This document shows positions 35,880-47,483 of a DNA stretch of 64,000 nucleotides, in pieces. The first letter of the stretch is position 1. Each line of letters opens with the position of its first letter. The notes beneath the pieces were generated by a model, which searched no databases, was not told where the DNA came from, and saw only the letters and a program-made list of their open reading frames with translations. The stretch covers positions 372,001 to 436,000 of the forward strand of contig NZ_CP160398.1 of NCBI RefSeq assembly GCF_040729435.1, written 5' to 3'. The translations under genes were made by a program, and so were the position numbers. The stretch comes from Pseudomonas sp. HOU2. Lineage in GTDB: Bacteria > Pseudomonadota > Gammaproteobacteria > Pseudomonadales > Pseudomonadaceae.

Positions 35880-37954
35880 GCGATGCGCAACTGGAAATAC
35901 TCGCAAGCCGCGCCGGCCTCGCCGTCGACTGGATCGACGCCAATGGCCGCCCGCAGAAAGTCGCCCCGGCGGTGCTGCGCAATGTCCTCACCGGGCTGGG
36001 TCATCCGGCCAATACCGCGCAGGAAATCGACGCCAGCCTGCTGCAACTGCAACAGGTGCAACAGGATCGCCACCTGCCGCCGCTGTTGACCGCAGATGTC
36101 GGGGTCAGCGTTGATCTGGCCCGCTATTTCGAACCGGAAACCCCGTGCGAAATCCAGCTTGAAGACGGTTCACGGCTTAACCTCAAGCTCGATGCCGAAG
36201 CGAAACTGCCAGGGTTGATTCCGGTCGGCTATCAGCAAGTACACATCGCCGATCAGTATTTCACCCTCGCCGTGGCGCCGGAGCGCTGCTTCAGCGTCGG
36301 CGATGCGGTGGACAATCCGATCCCGCGCGTGTGGGGCCTGAGCGCGCAACTGTACAGTCTGCGCCGCCCCGGCGATGGCGGTTTTGGTGACACCCAGGCG
36401 CTGGAAGAGCTGGCCCGAGTGGCCGGCGAACGCGGCGCCGAGGCGCTGGCGATCAGTCCGTTGCATGCGATGTTCAGCGCCGACACCGGGCGCTACAGCC
36501 CGTACTCACCGTCCAGCCGGCTGTTCCTCAACTCCCTGTATGCCGCTCCAGGCGCGATCCTTGGCGAACGGGCGTTGCGTGATGCGATCGACGCCAGCGG
36601 TCTGGCCGAGCAATTCAAGCAACTGGAAGACCTCAAACTGATCGATTGGCCCAGCGCCGCCGAGGCCAAGTACAAACTGCTGCAAGCCCTGTACGACGGT
36701 TTCGTCGCCGGCGAACATCCGTTGCACGCCGACTTCGCCAGTTTCCGCCACGCCGGTGGCGAAGCCCTGGAAAATCACTGCCGCTTCGAAGCCATTCAGG
36801 AAATGCGCGCCGCCCGTGGTGAAAGCCTCGACTGGCGGCACTGGCCGGAACACTGGCACGAGCCGCGCGGCGCCGCCCTCGAAGCGTTTGCCGAGGAATA
36901 CGCCGAGCGCATCGGCTACTTCGCCTTTTGCCAATGGCTGATCCACCGTTGCCTGGAGCGCGCGCAAGCGGCTGCACGCGGCGCCGGCATGGGCATCGGC
37001 CTGATCGCTGATCTTGCGGTCGGTGCCGATGGCGCCGGCAGCCAGGCCTGGAGTTTTCAGGACGAGTTGCTCGCCTCGCTCACCGTGGGTGCGCCACCAG
37101 ACATTCTCAACCGCACCGGGCAGGGCTGGGGGATTTCCGCGTTTTCCCCCGAAGGCCTGATCCGCAACGGCTTTCGCGCTTTCATCGACATGCTGCGCGC
37201 CAACTTCGCGCATGCCGGCGGGCTGCGTATCGACCATGTAATGGGCCTGCAACGTCTGTGGGTGATCCCCAACGGCGCGGCTCCGGCGGACGGTGCGTAC
37301 CTGTATTACCCGGTGGATGATCTGCTGCGCCTGCTGACCCTCGAATCCCATCGACACCAGGCCATCGTCCTCGGCGAAGACCTCGGTACCGTGCCCGACG
37401 GGCTGCGGGAAAAACTCAGTGCGCGGGCGATCCTCGGCATGCGCGTGCTGCTGTTCGAACAGGACAACAGCCGTTTCAAACCGATACTCGACTGGCCGGA
37501 CAATGCGCTGGCGACCACCACCACCCACGACCTGCCCACGCTCAACGGCTGGTGGCATGGCCGCGACATCGACTGGAATGCGCGCCTGGACTTTGTCGAT
37601 GCCAACGGTGAAATCGAATGGCGCCGGCATCGCCAGCGTGAGCGCCAAGGCCTGCGCGATGCGCTGAGTCAGGACCCGCAAAACTTCCGCGAAGAGTCCC
37701 ACGAGGCCGATCAAGTGGTCGATGCCAGTGTGCGTTTCCTCGGCCACACCCGCGCACCGCTGGTGCTGTTGCCACTGGAAGACGCGCTGGGTATCGATGA
37801 GCAGGCCAACCTGCCGGGTACCATCGACAGCCATCCGAACTGGTCGCGGCGCCTGCCCGGCAACAGCGAGGCCTTGCTCGATGGCGCCGATGCCGCGCGC
37901 CGCCTGGAACTACTGGCCTGTGCCCGCCTGCAAGCTGCCGAGCGTGACCAATGA
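35876..37954 (+). CDS. malQ: 4-alpha-glucanotransferase MalQ (amylomaltase)
   Basis: A 692-residue GH77 enzyme that moves glucan segments between malto-oligosaccharides. The catalytic residues are Asp453 in LRIDHVMGLQRLWVIP and Glu501 in LGEDLGTVPDGLR, with TTTHDLPTLNGWW for the third. An N-terminal extension of about 150 residues, seen in many bacterial MalQ proteins, is present. The ATG at 35876 lies inside the treZ stop (ATGA), and its own stop overlaps treY the same way. Its job here is probably to supply linear chains of suitable length to TreY. Confidence 0.92.
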   Translation: MSDAQLEILASRAGLAVDWIDANGRPQKVAPAVLRNVLTGLGHPANTAQEIDASLLQLQQVQQDRHLPPLLTADVGVSVDLARYFEPETPCEIQLEDGSRLNLKLDAEAKLPGLIPVGYQQVHIADQYFTLAVAPERCFSVGDAVDNPIPRVWGLSAQLYSLRRPGDGGFGDTQALEELARVAGERGAEALAISPLHAMFSADTGRYSPYSPSSRLFLNSLYAAPGAILGERALRDAIDASGLAEQFKQLEDLKLIDWPSAAEAKYKLLQALYDGFVAGEHPLHADFASFRHAGGEALENHCRFEAIQEMRAARGESLDWRHWPEHWHEPRGAALEAFAEEYAERIGYFAFCQWLIHRCLERAQAAARGAGMGIGLIADLAVGADGAGSQAWSFQDELLASLTVGAPPDILNRTGQGWGISAFSPEGLIRNGFRAFIDMLRANFAHAGGLRIDHVMGLQRLWVIPNGAAPADGAYLYYPVDDLLRLLTLESHRHQAIVLGEDLGTVPDGLREKLSARAILGMRVLLFEQDNSRFKPILDWPDNALATTTTHDLPTLNGWWHGRDIDWNARLDFVDANGEIEWRRHRQRERQGLRDALSQDPQNFREESHEADQVVDASVRFLGHTRAPLVLLPLEDALGIDEQANLPGTIDSHPNWSRRLPGNSEALLDGADAARRLELLACARLQAAERDQ

Positions 37955-40719
37955 ATTCATCGTTCAACCAACCGTTGCGCGCCACTCTGCGCCTGCAATT
38001 TCACAAGGGTTTCACTCTGGAACAGGCGGTGCCGCTGGTGCCGTACTTCGCCCGCCTCGGCATCAGCCACATTTATGCCTCACCGCTGCTCGCGGCCCGC
38101 GCCGGTTCGATGCACGGCTACGACGTGGTCGATCCGACGCAAGTCAATCCGGAACTCGGTGGCGAACCGGCGCTGCGGCGTCTGGTCAGCACCCTGCGCG
38201 AACACGGCATGGGCCTGATCCTCGACATCGTCTCCAACCACATGGCCGTCGGTGGCGGTGACAATCCGTGGTGGCTCGACCTGCTGGAATGGGGCCGCCT
38301 GAGTCCGTACGGCGAGTTCTTCGACATCCAGTGGCACTCCCCCGACCCGCTGATGGAAGGCCAATTGTTGCTGCCGTTTCTTGGCAGCGATTACGGTGTC
38401 GCGCTGCAGGAAGGCACGCTGAAACTGCATTTCGATGCGCAGCAGGGACGCTTCCATGTCGAGCATTACGAGCACCACTTCCCGATCTGCCCGAACGACT
38501 ATGGCGAGCTGCTCAAACCGGTCGAAGCGCTGAAATCCCTGGCCGATCGTTTCAGTACCCTCAGCTACCAGACCGACGCGCATGCGCTGGCGATGCCGCT
38601 CAAGGCTGAACTGAAAGAGCTGGCCAGCGATCCGCAGATTCTCGCCGCCATCGAGGAAAGTCTCGCGCATTACGACTCCACGACTGCAGAAGGCTTCGAC
38701 AAGCTGCACCAATTGCTCGAACGCCAGAGCTACCGCCTGGCCAGTTGGCGCACCGCCGCCGACGACATCAACTGGCGGCGCTTTTTCGACATCAACGAAC
38801 TCGGTGGCCTGCGCGTCGAACGCCCGGCCGTGTTTGAAGCGACCCATGGCAAGATTTTCCAGTTGATCGCCGAAGGACTGGTCGACGGGCTGCGTATCGA
38901 CCACATCGACGGCCTCGCCGACCCGCGTGGCTATTGCCGCAAGCTGCGGCGGCGCCTCGACTTGCTTGCGCCGGATCGGCACTTGCCGATCTATGTCGAA
39001 AAGATTCTCGGTGCCGGCGAAACCCTGCGCACCGACTGGGCGGTGGATGGCAGCACCGGTTACGAGTTCATGAATCAACTGTCGTTGCTGCAACACGACC
39101 CGGATGGCGAACACGTTCTCGGCGACCTGTGGCAACGGCGTACCGAGCGTCCGGCGGCGTTCATCGAAGAAGCGCAACTGGCGCGCCAACAGATCCTCAA
39201 CGGCTCGCTGGCCAGCGATTTTGAAAGCGTCGCCCAGGCGCTGCTGCAAGTGGCGCGCGACGACCTGATGACCCGCGACCTGACCCTCGGCGCGATTCGC
39301 CGGGTGTTGCAGGCGCTGATCGTGCATTTCCCGGTGTATCGCACTTACATCAATGCACTGGGTCGCGCGGCGCAGGATGAACAATTCTTCCAGCAGGCCA
39401 TGGACGGCGCCCGCCAGACCTTGGGCGAAGGCGACTGGCCGGTGCTCGACTGCGTCGCGGCCTGGCTTGGTGGCACGCCATGGCGGCACAAGCCGCGCGG
39501 GCGCTCGCGCAAGATCCTCAAGCACGCTTGCGTACGTTTCCAGCAACTGACTTCGCCGGCAGCGGCCAAAGCCGTCGAAGACACCGCGTTGTATCGCTCG
39601 GCGGTGCTGCTGTCGCGCAATGACGTCGGCTACAACACCGAGCAGTTCAGCGCACCGGTCAGCGACTTCCATGCGGTCAATCAGCAACGTCTGGGCGCGT
39701 TCCCCGACAACTTGCTGGCCACCGCCACCCACGACCACAAACGCGGCGAAGACACCCGCGCGCGACTGGCGGTGCTCAGCGAACGCAGCCACTGGTACGC
39801 CGAGCAGGTCGAGTTGTGGCGCGCCCTCGCCCGGCCGCTGCGCGACGATGATCAAGTGCCGTCGTCCGGTGATGAACTGATCCTTTATCAGGCGCTGCTC
39901 GGCAGTTGGCCGCTGCAATTGCGTGATGACGATCAGGCAGGTTTCAGCGACTACGCCGAACGCATCTGGCAGTGGCAACAGAAAGCCCTGCGTGAAGCCA
40001 AGCTGCAAAGCAGCTGGAGCGCGCCGAATGAAACCTACGAAAACGCTGCACAGACGTTTACCCAGCGCCTGCTCACCGGTGATGAAGGCGAGCTGCTGCG
40101 TGCCGCGCTGAGCAAGACCGTCAACAGCATCGCGGCAGCCGGCGCCCTCAACAGTCTGGCGCAAACCTTGCTGCGCATGACCGTGCCGGGGGTGCCGGAT
40201 CTGTATCAGGGCAACGAGTTCTGGGACTTCAGCCTGGTTGATCCGGACAACCGCCGGCCGGTGGATTACGCCGCGCGCGCGCAGGCCCTGGACGGACACG
40301 CGCCGCTGCCGGAGCTGCTGGCGGACTGGCGTGACGGGCGCATCAAGCAAGCGTTGATCGCGCAGGTGTTGAACCTGCGCGCCGGACACGCCGAGCTGTT
40401 TCGCCGGGGCACGTATCAGGCTCTGGAGGTGCTGGGCGAGCAGGCGCACAACGTGCTCGCATTCGCCCGTGAGCACGAGGGCCGCTACGCCATCGTGATC
40501 GTGCCGATCCGCTGTGCGACGTTGCTGGAAAACAGTGCCGTGCCACAAGTGGATGCGCTGCGCTGGGGCGACACTCGGGTGGTTTTACCGTTCGCCGCCT
40601 CTGACACAAACCTGAAGGGACTTTTTCACAGCAGCGCAGTCACAAAAAACAGGGAGCTGAACGTCAGCGCCGCGCTGGGGGATTTCCCGGTCAATCTGTT
40701 TATCCAACTCTTTACGTAA
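37951..40719 (+). CDS. treY: Malto-oligosyltrehalose synthase TreY
   Basis: A 922-residue GH13_26 enzyme. It converts the reducing-end alpha-1,4 bond of a malto-oligosaccharide to alpha-1,1, the first step to trehalose. The catalytic residues are Asp317 in LRIDHIDGLADP and Glu350 in YVEKILGAGE; TATHDHKRGEDTRAR is the family's third motif. It overlaps malQ by 4 nt and is followed after 27 nt by the DUF2934 gene. Length is normal for the long TreY forms of pseudomonads. Confidence 0.93.
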   Translation: MNSSFNQPLRATLRLQFHKGFTLEQAVPLVPYFARLGISHIYASPLLAARAGSMHGYDVVDPTQVNPELGGEPALRRLVSTLREHGMGLILDIVSNHMAVGGGDNPWWLDLLEWGRLSPYGEFFDIQWHSPDPLMEGQLLLPFLGSDYGVALQEGTLKLHFDAQQGRFHVEHYEHHFPICPNDYGELLKPVEALKSLADRFSTLSYQTDAHALAMPLKAELKELASDPQILAAIEESLAHYDSTTAEGFDKLHQLLERQSYRLASWRTAADDINWRRFFDINELGGLRVERPAVFEATHGKIFQLIAEGLVDGLRIDHIDGLADPRGYCRKLRRRLDLLAPDRHLPIYVEKILGAGETLRTDWAVDGSTGYEFMNQLSLLQHDPDGEHVLGDLWQRRTERPAAFIEEAQLARQQILNGSLASDFESVAQALLQVARDDLMTRDLTLGAIRRVLQALIVHFPVYRTYINALGRAAQDEQFFQQAMDGARQTLGEGDWPVLDCVAAWLGGTPWRHKPRGRSRKILKHACVRFQQLTSPAAAKAVEDTALYRSAVLLSRNDVGYNTEQFSAPVSDFHAVNQQRLGAFPDNLLATATHDHKRGEDTRARLAVLSERSHWYAEQVELWRALARPLRDDDQVPSSGDELILYQALLGSWPLQLRDDDQAGFSDYAERIWQWQQKALREAKLQSSWSAPNETYENAAQTFTQRLLTGDEGELLRAALSKTVNSIAAAGALNSLAQTLLRMTVPGVPDLYQGNEFWDFSLVDPDNRRPVDYAARAQALDGHAPLPELLADWRDGRIKQALIAQVLNLRAGHAELFRRGTYQALEVLGEQAHNVLAFAREHEGRYAIVIVPIRCATLLENSAVPQVDALRWGDTRVVLPFAASDTNLKGLFHSSAVTKNRELNVSAALGDFPVNLFIQLFT

Positions 40720-40746
40720 CGACGAGTTCAGTTCAGGAGCATTGCG

Positions 40747-41082
40747 ATGAGTACCGACGATAAACGCATCCGCGAGTTCGCCTATCAGATCTGGGAATCG
40801 GAGGGCAAACCTGAAGGGCATGAAGCACGTCATTGGGAAATGGCGCGCAAACTGGCCGAAGCCGAGGCCCTGGCGCCGAAGAAGTCGCCGAAGGCCGCTG
40901 GCAGCAAAACTGCCGGCAAGACTGCGAACGGCAAAGCCAGCGATAGCAAGACGCCGGCAACCAAGCCCAAGGCGCCAGCGGACGCCAAAGCCAAGCCCTC
41001 CAGCGCCGCCAAAGTGATTCCACCGGGCGAAAAGGCCGCCGAGAAAAAGCCGCGCGCCCCGCGCAAGCCCCCGGCCAACTGA
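40747..41082 (+). CDS. DUF2934 small basic protein
   Basis: A 111-residue protein. The first 40 residues (DKRIREFAYQIWESEGKPEG, then HEARHWEMA) match the DUF2934 helix pair. The rest is a low-complexity tail of Ala, Lys and Pro repeats, reminiscent of histone H1-like tails, and is probably disordered and able to bind nucleic acid or glucan. It lies between treY and glgX, as in the corresponding P. aeruginosa locus. Its function in glucan metabolism is unknown. Confidence 0.78.
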   Translation: MSTDDKRIREFAYQIWESEGKPEGHEARHWEMARKLAEAEALAPKKSPKAAGSKTAGKTANGKASDSKTPATKPKAPADAKAKPSSAAKVIPPGEKAAEKKPRAPRKPPAN

Positions 41083-41163
41083 TACACCCGCATTTATTGA
41101 ACTGAATGACCGTGTGGCGAGTTCGCTCGCCACTGAGGACTCACTCGTCCTCAAAAAACATAC

Positions 41164-41266
41164 AACCTTCCTGTAGGAGTGAGCCTGCTCGCGATAGCGA
41201 TGTATCAGGCGAAATCGCGATTGAATGTCAGACCGCTATCGCGAGCAGGCTCACTCCTACAAGGTT
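41164..41266. repeat. REPIN (TGTAGGAGTGAGCCTGCTCGC type)
   Basis: Inverted arms beginning CCTGTAGGAGTGAGCCTGC (left) and their complement (right, 41234-41266) flank about 35 nt. It sits between the DUF2934 gene and glgX and recurs at 56282-56352. Confidence 0.9.
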
Positions 41267-41306
41267 TTGTATCAGCCGAGAATTTCCCCGTTTTGCAGGA
41301 GCAATC

Positions 41307-43466
<2,160 letters not shown>

Positions 43467-43467
43467 T

Positions 43468-44466
43468 ATGGACCTGCACAGTTATCTGGCGCGCCGCCCG
43501 CCGGACTATCGCGACACTGCGGCACTCGGCCATTGCCTGCGGGCGCTGGTCGAGGCCGGTCTGGATCAGTTGCCGTTACCGGGCAGCGGCCGCACGCTGG
43601 AGCGTTTTCAGCGCCTGGCTGAAGTCGGCGGGCACGATCTGGGCTTGTGCAAACTCTACGAGGGCCATACCGACGCCCTGGCGATCATCGAGCAGCTCGG
43701 TGGTTCGCCCACGCCGGGCAGCACCTGGGGCATGTGGGCCGCTGAACCGCCGCAGGCTCGGGTGCAGGTGCGCCCGGCCGGGCACATGGTGCGCCTTGAC
43801 GGGCGCAAGGCCTGGTGCTCGGGGGCAGCGGTGCTCAGCCATGCGCTGCTCACCGCGTGGGACGCCGACGACCGCCAACAACTGGTCGCGGTGGCGCTGG
43901 ATCAACCGGGCGTGACCATCACCGATCAGGGCTGGCAAGCGGTCGGCATGGGCGCCACCGGCAGCGTCGAAGTGTTGTTCGACGGCGCTGAAGCCCAGGC
44001 CATCGGCGAACCCGGCGACTACCTGAATCGTCCGGGGTTCTGGCAAGGCGGGATCGGCATCGCGGCGTGCTGGTACGGCGCGGCGCGGCAGATCGCCGAG
44101 GCGCTACGGCAACACTGCGCACAACGCGAGGAGCCGCACGCCCTCGCCCACCTCGGTGCGGTCGACTCAGCGCTGTACGCGGCAGCCAATGTGCTGCGAT
44201 TCAGTGCCCTGCATATTGATGCGCACCCCGAAGCCGATGCCGCACTGTTGGCCCGGCGTGCCCGTGCAGTGGTCGAGCAATCGGCTGAGCAGGTGATGCG
44301 CGACGTCGGGCGCGCGCTGGGTGCCGGGCCGTTCTGCAAGGATCGGCACTTCGCCCGGTTGAGCGCCGATCTGCCGGTGTTCCTGCGCCAGAGCCATGCC
44401 GAGCGTGATCTGGCGGCCCTTGGCCAAGCGCTGGCTGAACACTCCGAGGAGGTCTGGACGCTATGA
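43468..44466 (+). CDS. Acyl-CoA dehydrogenase-like protein
   Basis: A 332-residue flavoprotein-like enzyme. The segments GHDLGLCKLYEGHTDALAII and RLDGRKAWCSGAAVLSHAL resemble the middle of acyl-CoA dehydrogenases, including the substrate-loop region. It is shorter than typical 380-residue enzymes, and I could not place the catalytic Glu with confidence. It heads a four-gene set coupled by overlaps (next gene ATG inside its stop). Whether it is an active dehydrogenase or a related hydroxylase-type flavoprotein is open. It begins 1 nt after the glgX stop. Confidence 0.7.
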   Translation: MDLHSYLARRPPDYRDTAALGHCLRALVEAGLDQLPLPGSGRTLERFQRLAEVGGHDLGLCKLYEGHTDALAIIEQLGGSPTPGSTWGMWAAEPPQARVQVRPAGHMVRLDGRKAWCSGAAVLSHALLTAWDADDRQQLVAVALDQPGVTITDQGWQAVGMGATGSVEVLFDGAEAQAIGEPGDYLNRPGFWQGGIGIAACWYGAARQIAEALRQHCAQREEPHALAHLGAVDSALYAAANVLRFSALHIDAHPEADAALLARRARAVVEQSAEQVMRDVGRALGAGPFCKDRHFARLSADLPVFLRQSHAERDLAALGQALAEHSEEVWTL

Positions 44467-45236
44467 ATGCCGTGAACAAACCTGATCCGATCATCGGCCA
44501 TCAGGGCACTTCGCTGCTGCAATGGCAACATTCCCGGCACCTGGCGGCACTGGACAGCGTCGATGTCCTCAGTCTGGTGCCACCGGGCGCGCGGGCGGTG
44601 ATAGTCGCTCCACACCCGGACGACGAAGTGCTCGGTTGCGGCGGGATGTTGCAGTTGCTGGCCGCCGCCGGGCGTCAGTTGCAACTGATCTCGGTCACCG
44701 ATGGCAGCGCCAGTCACCCCGGCTCCGAACGCTGGCCGGTGGAACGCCTGAGCGTGGTGCGGCCGCAGGAATCGGCCGAAGCCCTGCGCCGCCTCGGCGT
44801 GCCGTTGCACCGGATGAAATGGCTGCGCGGCGGTTTCAGCGATAGCCAGGTCGCCGCGGATGAGCCGTCGCTGGTCGCGTTCATCGAGCGTCACCTGCGC
44901 CCCGGCGATGTGGTGTTCAGCACCTGGTGCGAAGACGGCCACTGCGATCACGAAGCTGCCGGCCGCGCCAGTATCGAAGCTGCGCGGCGGGTCGGCGCCA
45001 CCTGCCACGAATTGCCGGTCTGGACCTGGCACTGGGCCTCTCCGGAAGACGCCGCGGTGCCGTGGCAGCGCGCGCGCAAGATTCTGTTGTCCCCCGAGCA
45101 AGTGGCGCGCAAACGCCACGCGGTGCATGCCTTTGCCAGCCAGCTGGAAGGCGACCCGCAAGCCGGGCTGCAACCGGTATTGGCGCCGTATGTGCTGGAT
45201 CGTCTGCTGCAACCGTTCGAAGTGGTGTTCCTATGA
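44463..45236 (+). CDS. PIG-L family deacetylase (intact active site)
   Basis: A 257-residue enzyme of the LmbE/PIG-L family, zinc amidases that remove acetyl groups from N-acetylglucosamine conjugates. The catalytic signature is complete: APHPDDEVLGCGG, where His51, Asp53 (general base) and Asp54 stand in the expected places, and His163 in CDHEAAG, the likely third zinc ligand. The ATG overlaps the acyl-CoA dehydrogenase stop by 4 nt, and its own stop overlaps the methyltransferase start. The substrate is unknown, but the neighbours suggest a sugar-linked lipid or amine. Confidence 0.85.
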   Translation: MNAVNKPDPIIGHQGTSLLQWQHSRHLAALDSVDVLSLVPPGARAVIVAPHPDDEVLGCGGMLQLLAAAGRQLQLISVTDGSASHPGSERWPVERLSVVRPQESAEALRRLGVPLHRMKWLRGGFSDSQVAADEPSLVAFIERHLRPGDVVFSTWCEDGHCDHEAAGRASIEAARRVGATCHELPVWTWHWASPEDAAVPWQRARKILLSPEQVARKRHAVHAFASQLEGDPQAGLQPVLAPYVLDRLLQPFEVVFL

Positions 45237-45832
45237 GTGTCGATGATCGTTACTTCGACGGATTATTCAGCGCCAACGATGATCCCTGGGCCTTCCGCGA
45301 GCGCTGGTACGAACAGCGCAAACGCGCGATCACCCTCGCCGCCCTGCCCCGCGCACATTATCGGGCGATCTTCGAACCCGGTTGCGCCAATGGCGAACTC
45401 AGTGCCGAGCTCGCCGAGCGCTGCGATCGCCTGCTGTGTTGCGACACCGCCAGTGCGGCGGTGAACCTGGCGCGTACCCGTTTGAGCCTTTTCGACCACG
45501 CCGAGGTGCGCCAAAGTCGCCTGCCCGGCGACTGGCCGGAAGAAAAATTCGACCTGATTGTATTTAGCGAAATCGGCTACTACCTCGATGCCCAAGATCT
45601 GACAGAAGTGATCCGCCGCATCAGTGAATCCCTGACCGCGGACGGGCAATTGCTCGCTTGCCACTGGCGCCCGCCCATCGACGGCTGCCCGCTGAACGCG
45701 CGGCAGGTGCATGACCTGATCCACGAGCAACTGCCGCTGCCGCGTCTGGCATTGCATCAGGAAGCGGACTTCCTTCTTGAAGTCTGGAGCCGCGAGCCGC
45801 GCTCGGTAGCCGCACTGGAGGGCCTGCGATGA
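45233..45832 (+). CDS. SAM-dependent methyltransferase, NodS-like
   Basis: A 199-residue methyltransferase. IFEPGCANGELSAELAERC is the SAM-binding motif I (glycine-rich loop), and FDLIVFSEIGYYLD is typical of NodS, the rhizobial chitooligosaccharide N-methyltransferase. NodS-like proteins methylate a free amine of a sugar, which would fit directly after PIG-L deacetylation. This order (deacetylase, N-methyltransferase, glycosyltransferase) is therefore suggestive of a modified amino-sugar product, but that is inference. It overlaps both neighbours by 4 nt. Confidence 0.8.
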   Translation: MSVDDRYFDGLFSANDDPWAFRERWYEQRKRAITLAALPRAHYRAIFEPGCANGELSAELAERCDRLLCCDTASAAVNLARTRLSLFDHAEVRQSRLPGDWPEEKFDLIVFSEIGYYLDAQDLTEVIRRISESLTADGQLLACHWRPPIDGCPLNARQVHDLIHEQLPLPRLALHQEADFLLEVWSREPRSVAALEGLR

Positions 45833-46488
45833 TCGGCATTCTGATTCCGGCGCATAACGAGGAAGACCTGCTCGAGCAATGCCTCAGCGCGGCACTGCGC
45901 GCCAGTAAACACGGGCTGTTGGCCGGCGAGCCGGTCGAAGTGCTGGTGGTGCTCGACAGTTGCACCGACCGCTCGGCGCAGATCGTCAAGCGCTTTCCGG
46001 TGCAGAGCCTGCACATCGACGCGCGTAATGTCGGCCAGGCCCGGGCCGCCGGCGCGCAGGTCCTGCTGGAGCGCGGCGCACGCTGGATTTCCTGCTCCGA
46101 CGCCGACAGCCGCGTAGCCGATGACTGGCTGGTGGCGCAACTGGGGCTGGGTGCCGACGCGGTATGCGGCACGGTGACCGTCGAACATTGGGATCAGTCG
46201 TTCGATGAAGCCGCGCAGATTCGCTATCACAGTCACTATCAGGCCCGTGACGGGCATCGCCACATCCACGGCGCCAACCTCGGGGTCAGTGCCGACGCCT
46301 ATCGCTGGGCCGGTGGTTTTCCGCCGCTGGCCTGTGACGAAGATGTGCAACTGGTGCGGCGACTGGAACAGTGCGGTGCCGACATCGCCTGGAGTCATCG
46401 CCCGCAGGTACGCACCAGTGCCCGACTGGACAGCCGGGCACGAGGCGGATTCGGTGACTATCTGCGAAATCTGGCACAGCTTGGTTAA
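45829..46488 (+). CDS. Family 2 glycosyltransferase
   Basis: A 219-residue GT2 enzyme. It starts IGILIPAHNEEDLLEQCL, followed by VLDSCTDRSA and the metal-binding-type pair SCSDADSRV, which is the GT2 DxD region. GANLGVSADAYRWAGGFPP is a typical acceptor-side motif. No membrane segment is present, unlike many polysaccharide synthases, so it is probably a soluble or peripheral enzyme. It is the last gene of the four-gene set and overlaps the methyltransferase by 4 nt. Confidence 0.83.
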   Translation: MIGILIPAHNEEDLLEQCLSAALRASKHGLLAGEPVEVLVVLDSCTDRSAQIVKRFPVQSLHIDARNVGQARAAGAQVLLERGARWISCSDADSRVADDWLVAQLGLGADAVCGTVTVEHWDQSFDEAAQIRYHSHYQARDGHRHIHGANLGVSADAYRWAGGFPPLACDEDVQLVRRLEQCGADIAWSHRPQVRTSARLDSRARGGFGDYLRNLAQLG

Positions 46489-46671
46489 AAAAAAGCGGAT
46501 CAGATTGATCTGTGACGCGACGAATCAAGTTTCATGAGCAATACTCTGCTGCGCGGCAATCCAGGGTTCGGAGCGTCGCACGGCAATCCATTCGCCTTCA
46601 CGGGTCGCGCGCGCCTGATTTTTCACGGTGTCTGCACGACTGAGGGCCAGAGACAACAAGGACGTAATACC

Positions 46672-47430
46672 ATGAAACCGTTAACCCTCAGCGACAATCC
46701 GCTGCCGGCGCAGATATGGAACAGCGCCCGGCAACTCGACAACATCCCCGTCATCAATACCCACAGTCTGGTGCCACCCGGTGCCCGAGCCGTCGTCGTC
46801 GCCCCGCATCCGGGTGATGAGGTGGTGACCTGTGGCGGCCTCCTGCAATTGCTCGCCAGCCTCGGCCATCCGTTGCAACTGCTGTCGATCACTGACGGCA
46901 GCGCCAGCCATCCCGGCTCGCGGCAATGGTCGGAAAAACGCCTGAGCGTGTTCCGGCCCCAGGAAAGTGTCGAAGCGCTGCGCCGTCTCGGCTTGCCGAT
47001 GCACAGCCTGAAATGGGTGCGTGGCGGGTTCACTGACAACGCCCTGCTCGATCGCGAGGCCGACCTCACCGAGTTCATCGCCCGTTATCTGCGCCCCGGC
47101 GACGTGGTGTTCAGCACCTGGCGCGAGGATCGTAATGACGATCACGAGGCGGTTGGCCGGGCGAGTGCCAAAGCGGCAGCGCAAGTCGGCGCGACCTTCC
47201 ATGACGTGCCGGTCTGGGCCTGGCACTGGCCGGAACGCGACCAGAACCTGATCCCCTGGGAACGCGCACGCAAACTGCGCCTCGACACCTGGACTGTGGC
47301 GCGCAAAAGCCACGCCACCCACGCCTACGCCAGCCAGCTCAAAGGCGAACCGGCGATCGGCATCGCACCGATGCTGCCGCCGGTGATTCTGGAGCGGATG
47401 CGCCTGCCGTACGAAATTGTCTTTATCTAA
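46672..47430 (+). CDS. PIG-L family protein with altered catalytic motif
   Basis: A 252-residue paralogue of the deacetylase at 44463. The two share most motifs, for example SLVPPGARAV, ITDGSASHPGS and LRPGDVVFSTW. The key signature reads APHPGDEVVTCGG, so His46 and Asp49 (zinc ligands) remain, but the residue that is the general base in MshB-type enzymes (Asp) is Gly48. His158 in DDHEAVG is kept. It may be inactive, a regulator, or act by another residue. The start at 46672 follows AAGGACG. It lies 183 nt after the operon and probably arose by duplication. Confidence 0.8.
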   Translation: MKPLTLSDNPLPAQIWNSARQLDNIPVINTHSLVPPGARAVVVAPHPGDEVVTCGGLLQLLASLGHPLQLLSITDGSASHPGSRQWSEKRLSVFRPQESVEALRRLGLPMHSLKWVRGGFTDNALLDREADLTEFIARYLRPGDVVFSTWREDRNDDHEAVGRASAKAAAQVGATFHDVPVWAWHWPERDQNLIPWERARKLRLDTWTVARKSHATHAYASQLKGEPAIGIAPMLPPVILERMRLPYEIVFI

Positions 47431-47453
47431 ACACACTCACTTCTGCCCACTCT

Positions 47454-47483
47454 ATGTGGGAGCTGCCGAAGGACGCGATCTTT
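47454..47483. repeat. Single degenerate REP
   Basis: One half copy, TGTGGGAGCTGCCGAAGGAC and on, related to the class at 31899. No inverted partner is near. Confidence 0.65.

Noticed and set aside
38080..40548. An 822-codon open frame on the minus strand
   Set aside because: It is antisense to treY, whose catalytic motifs are intact. The frame has no recognisable domain.
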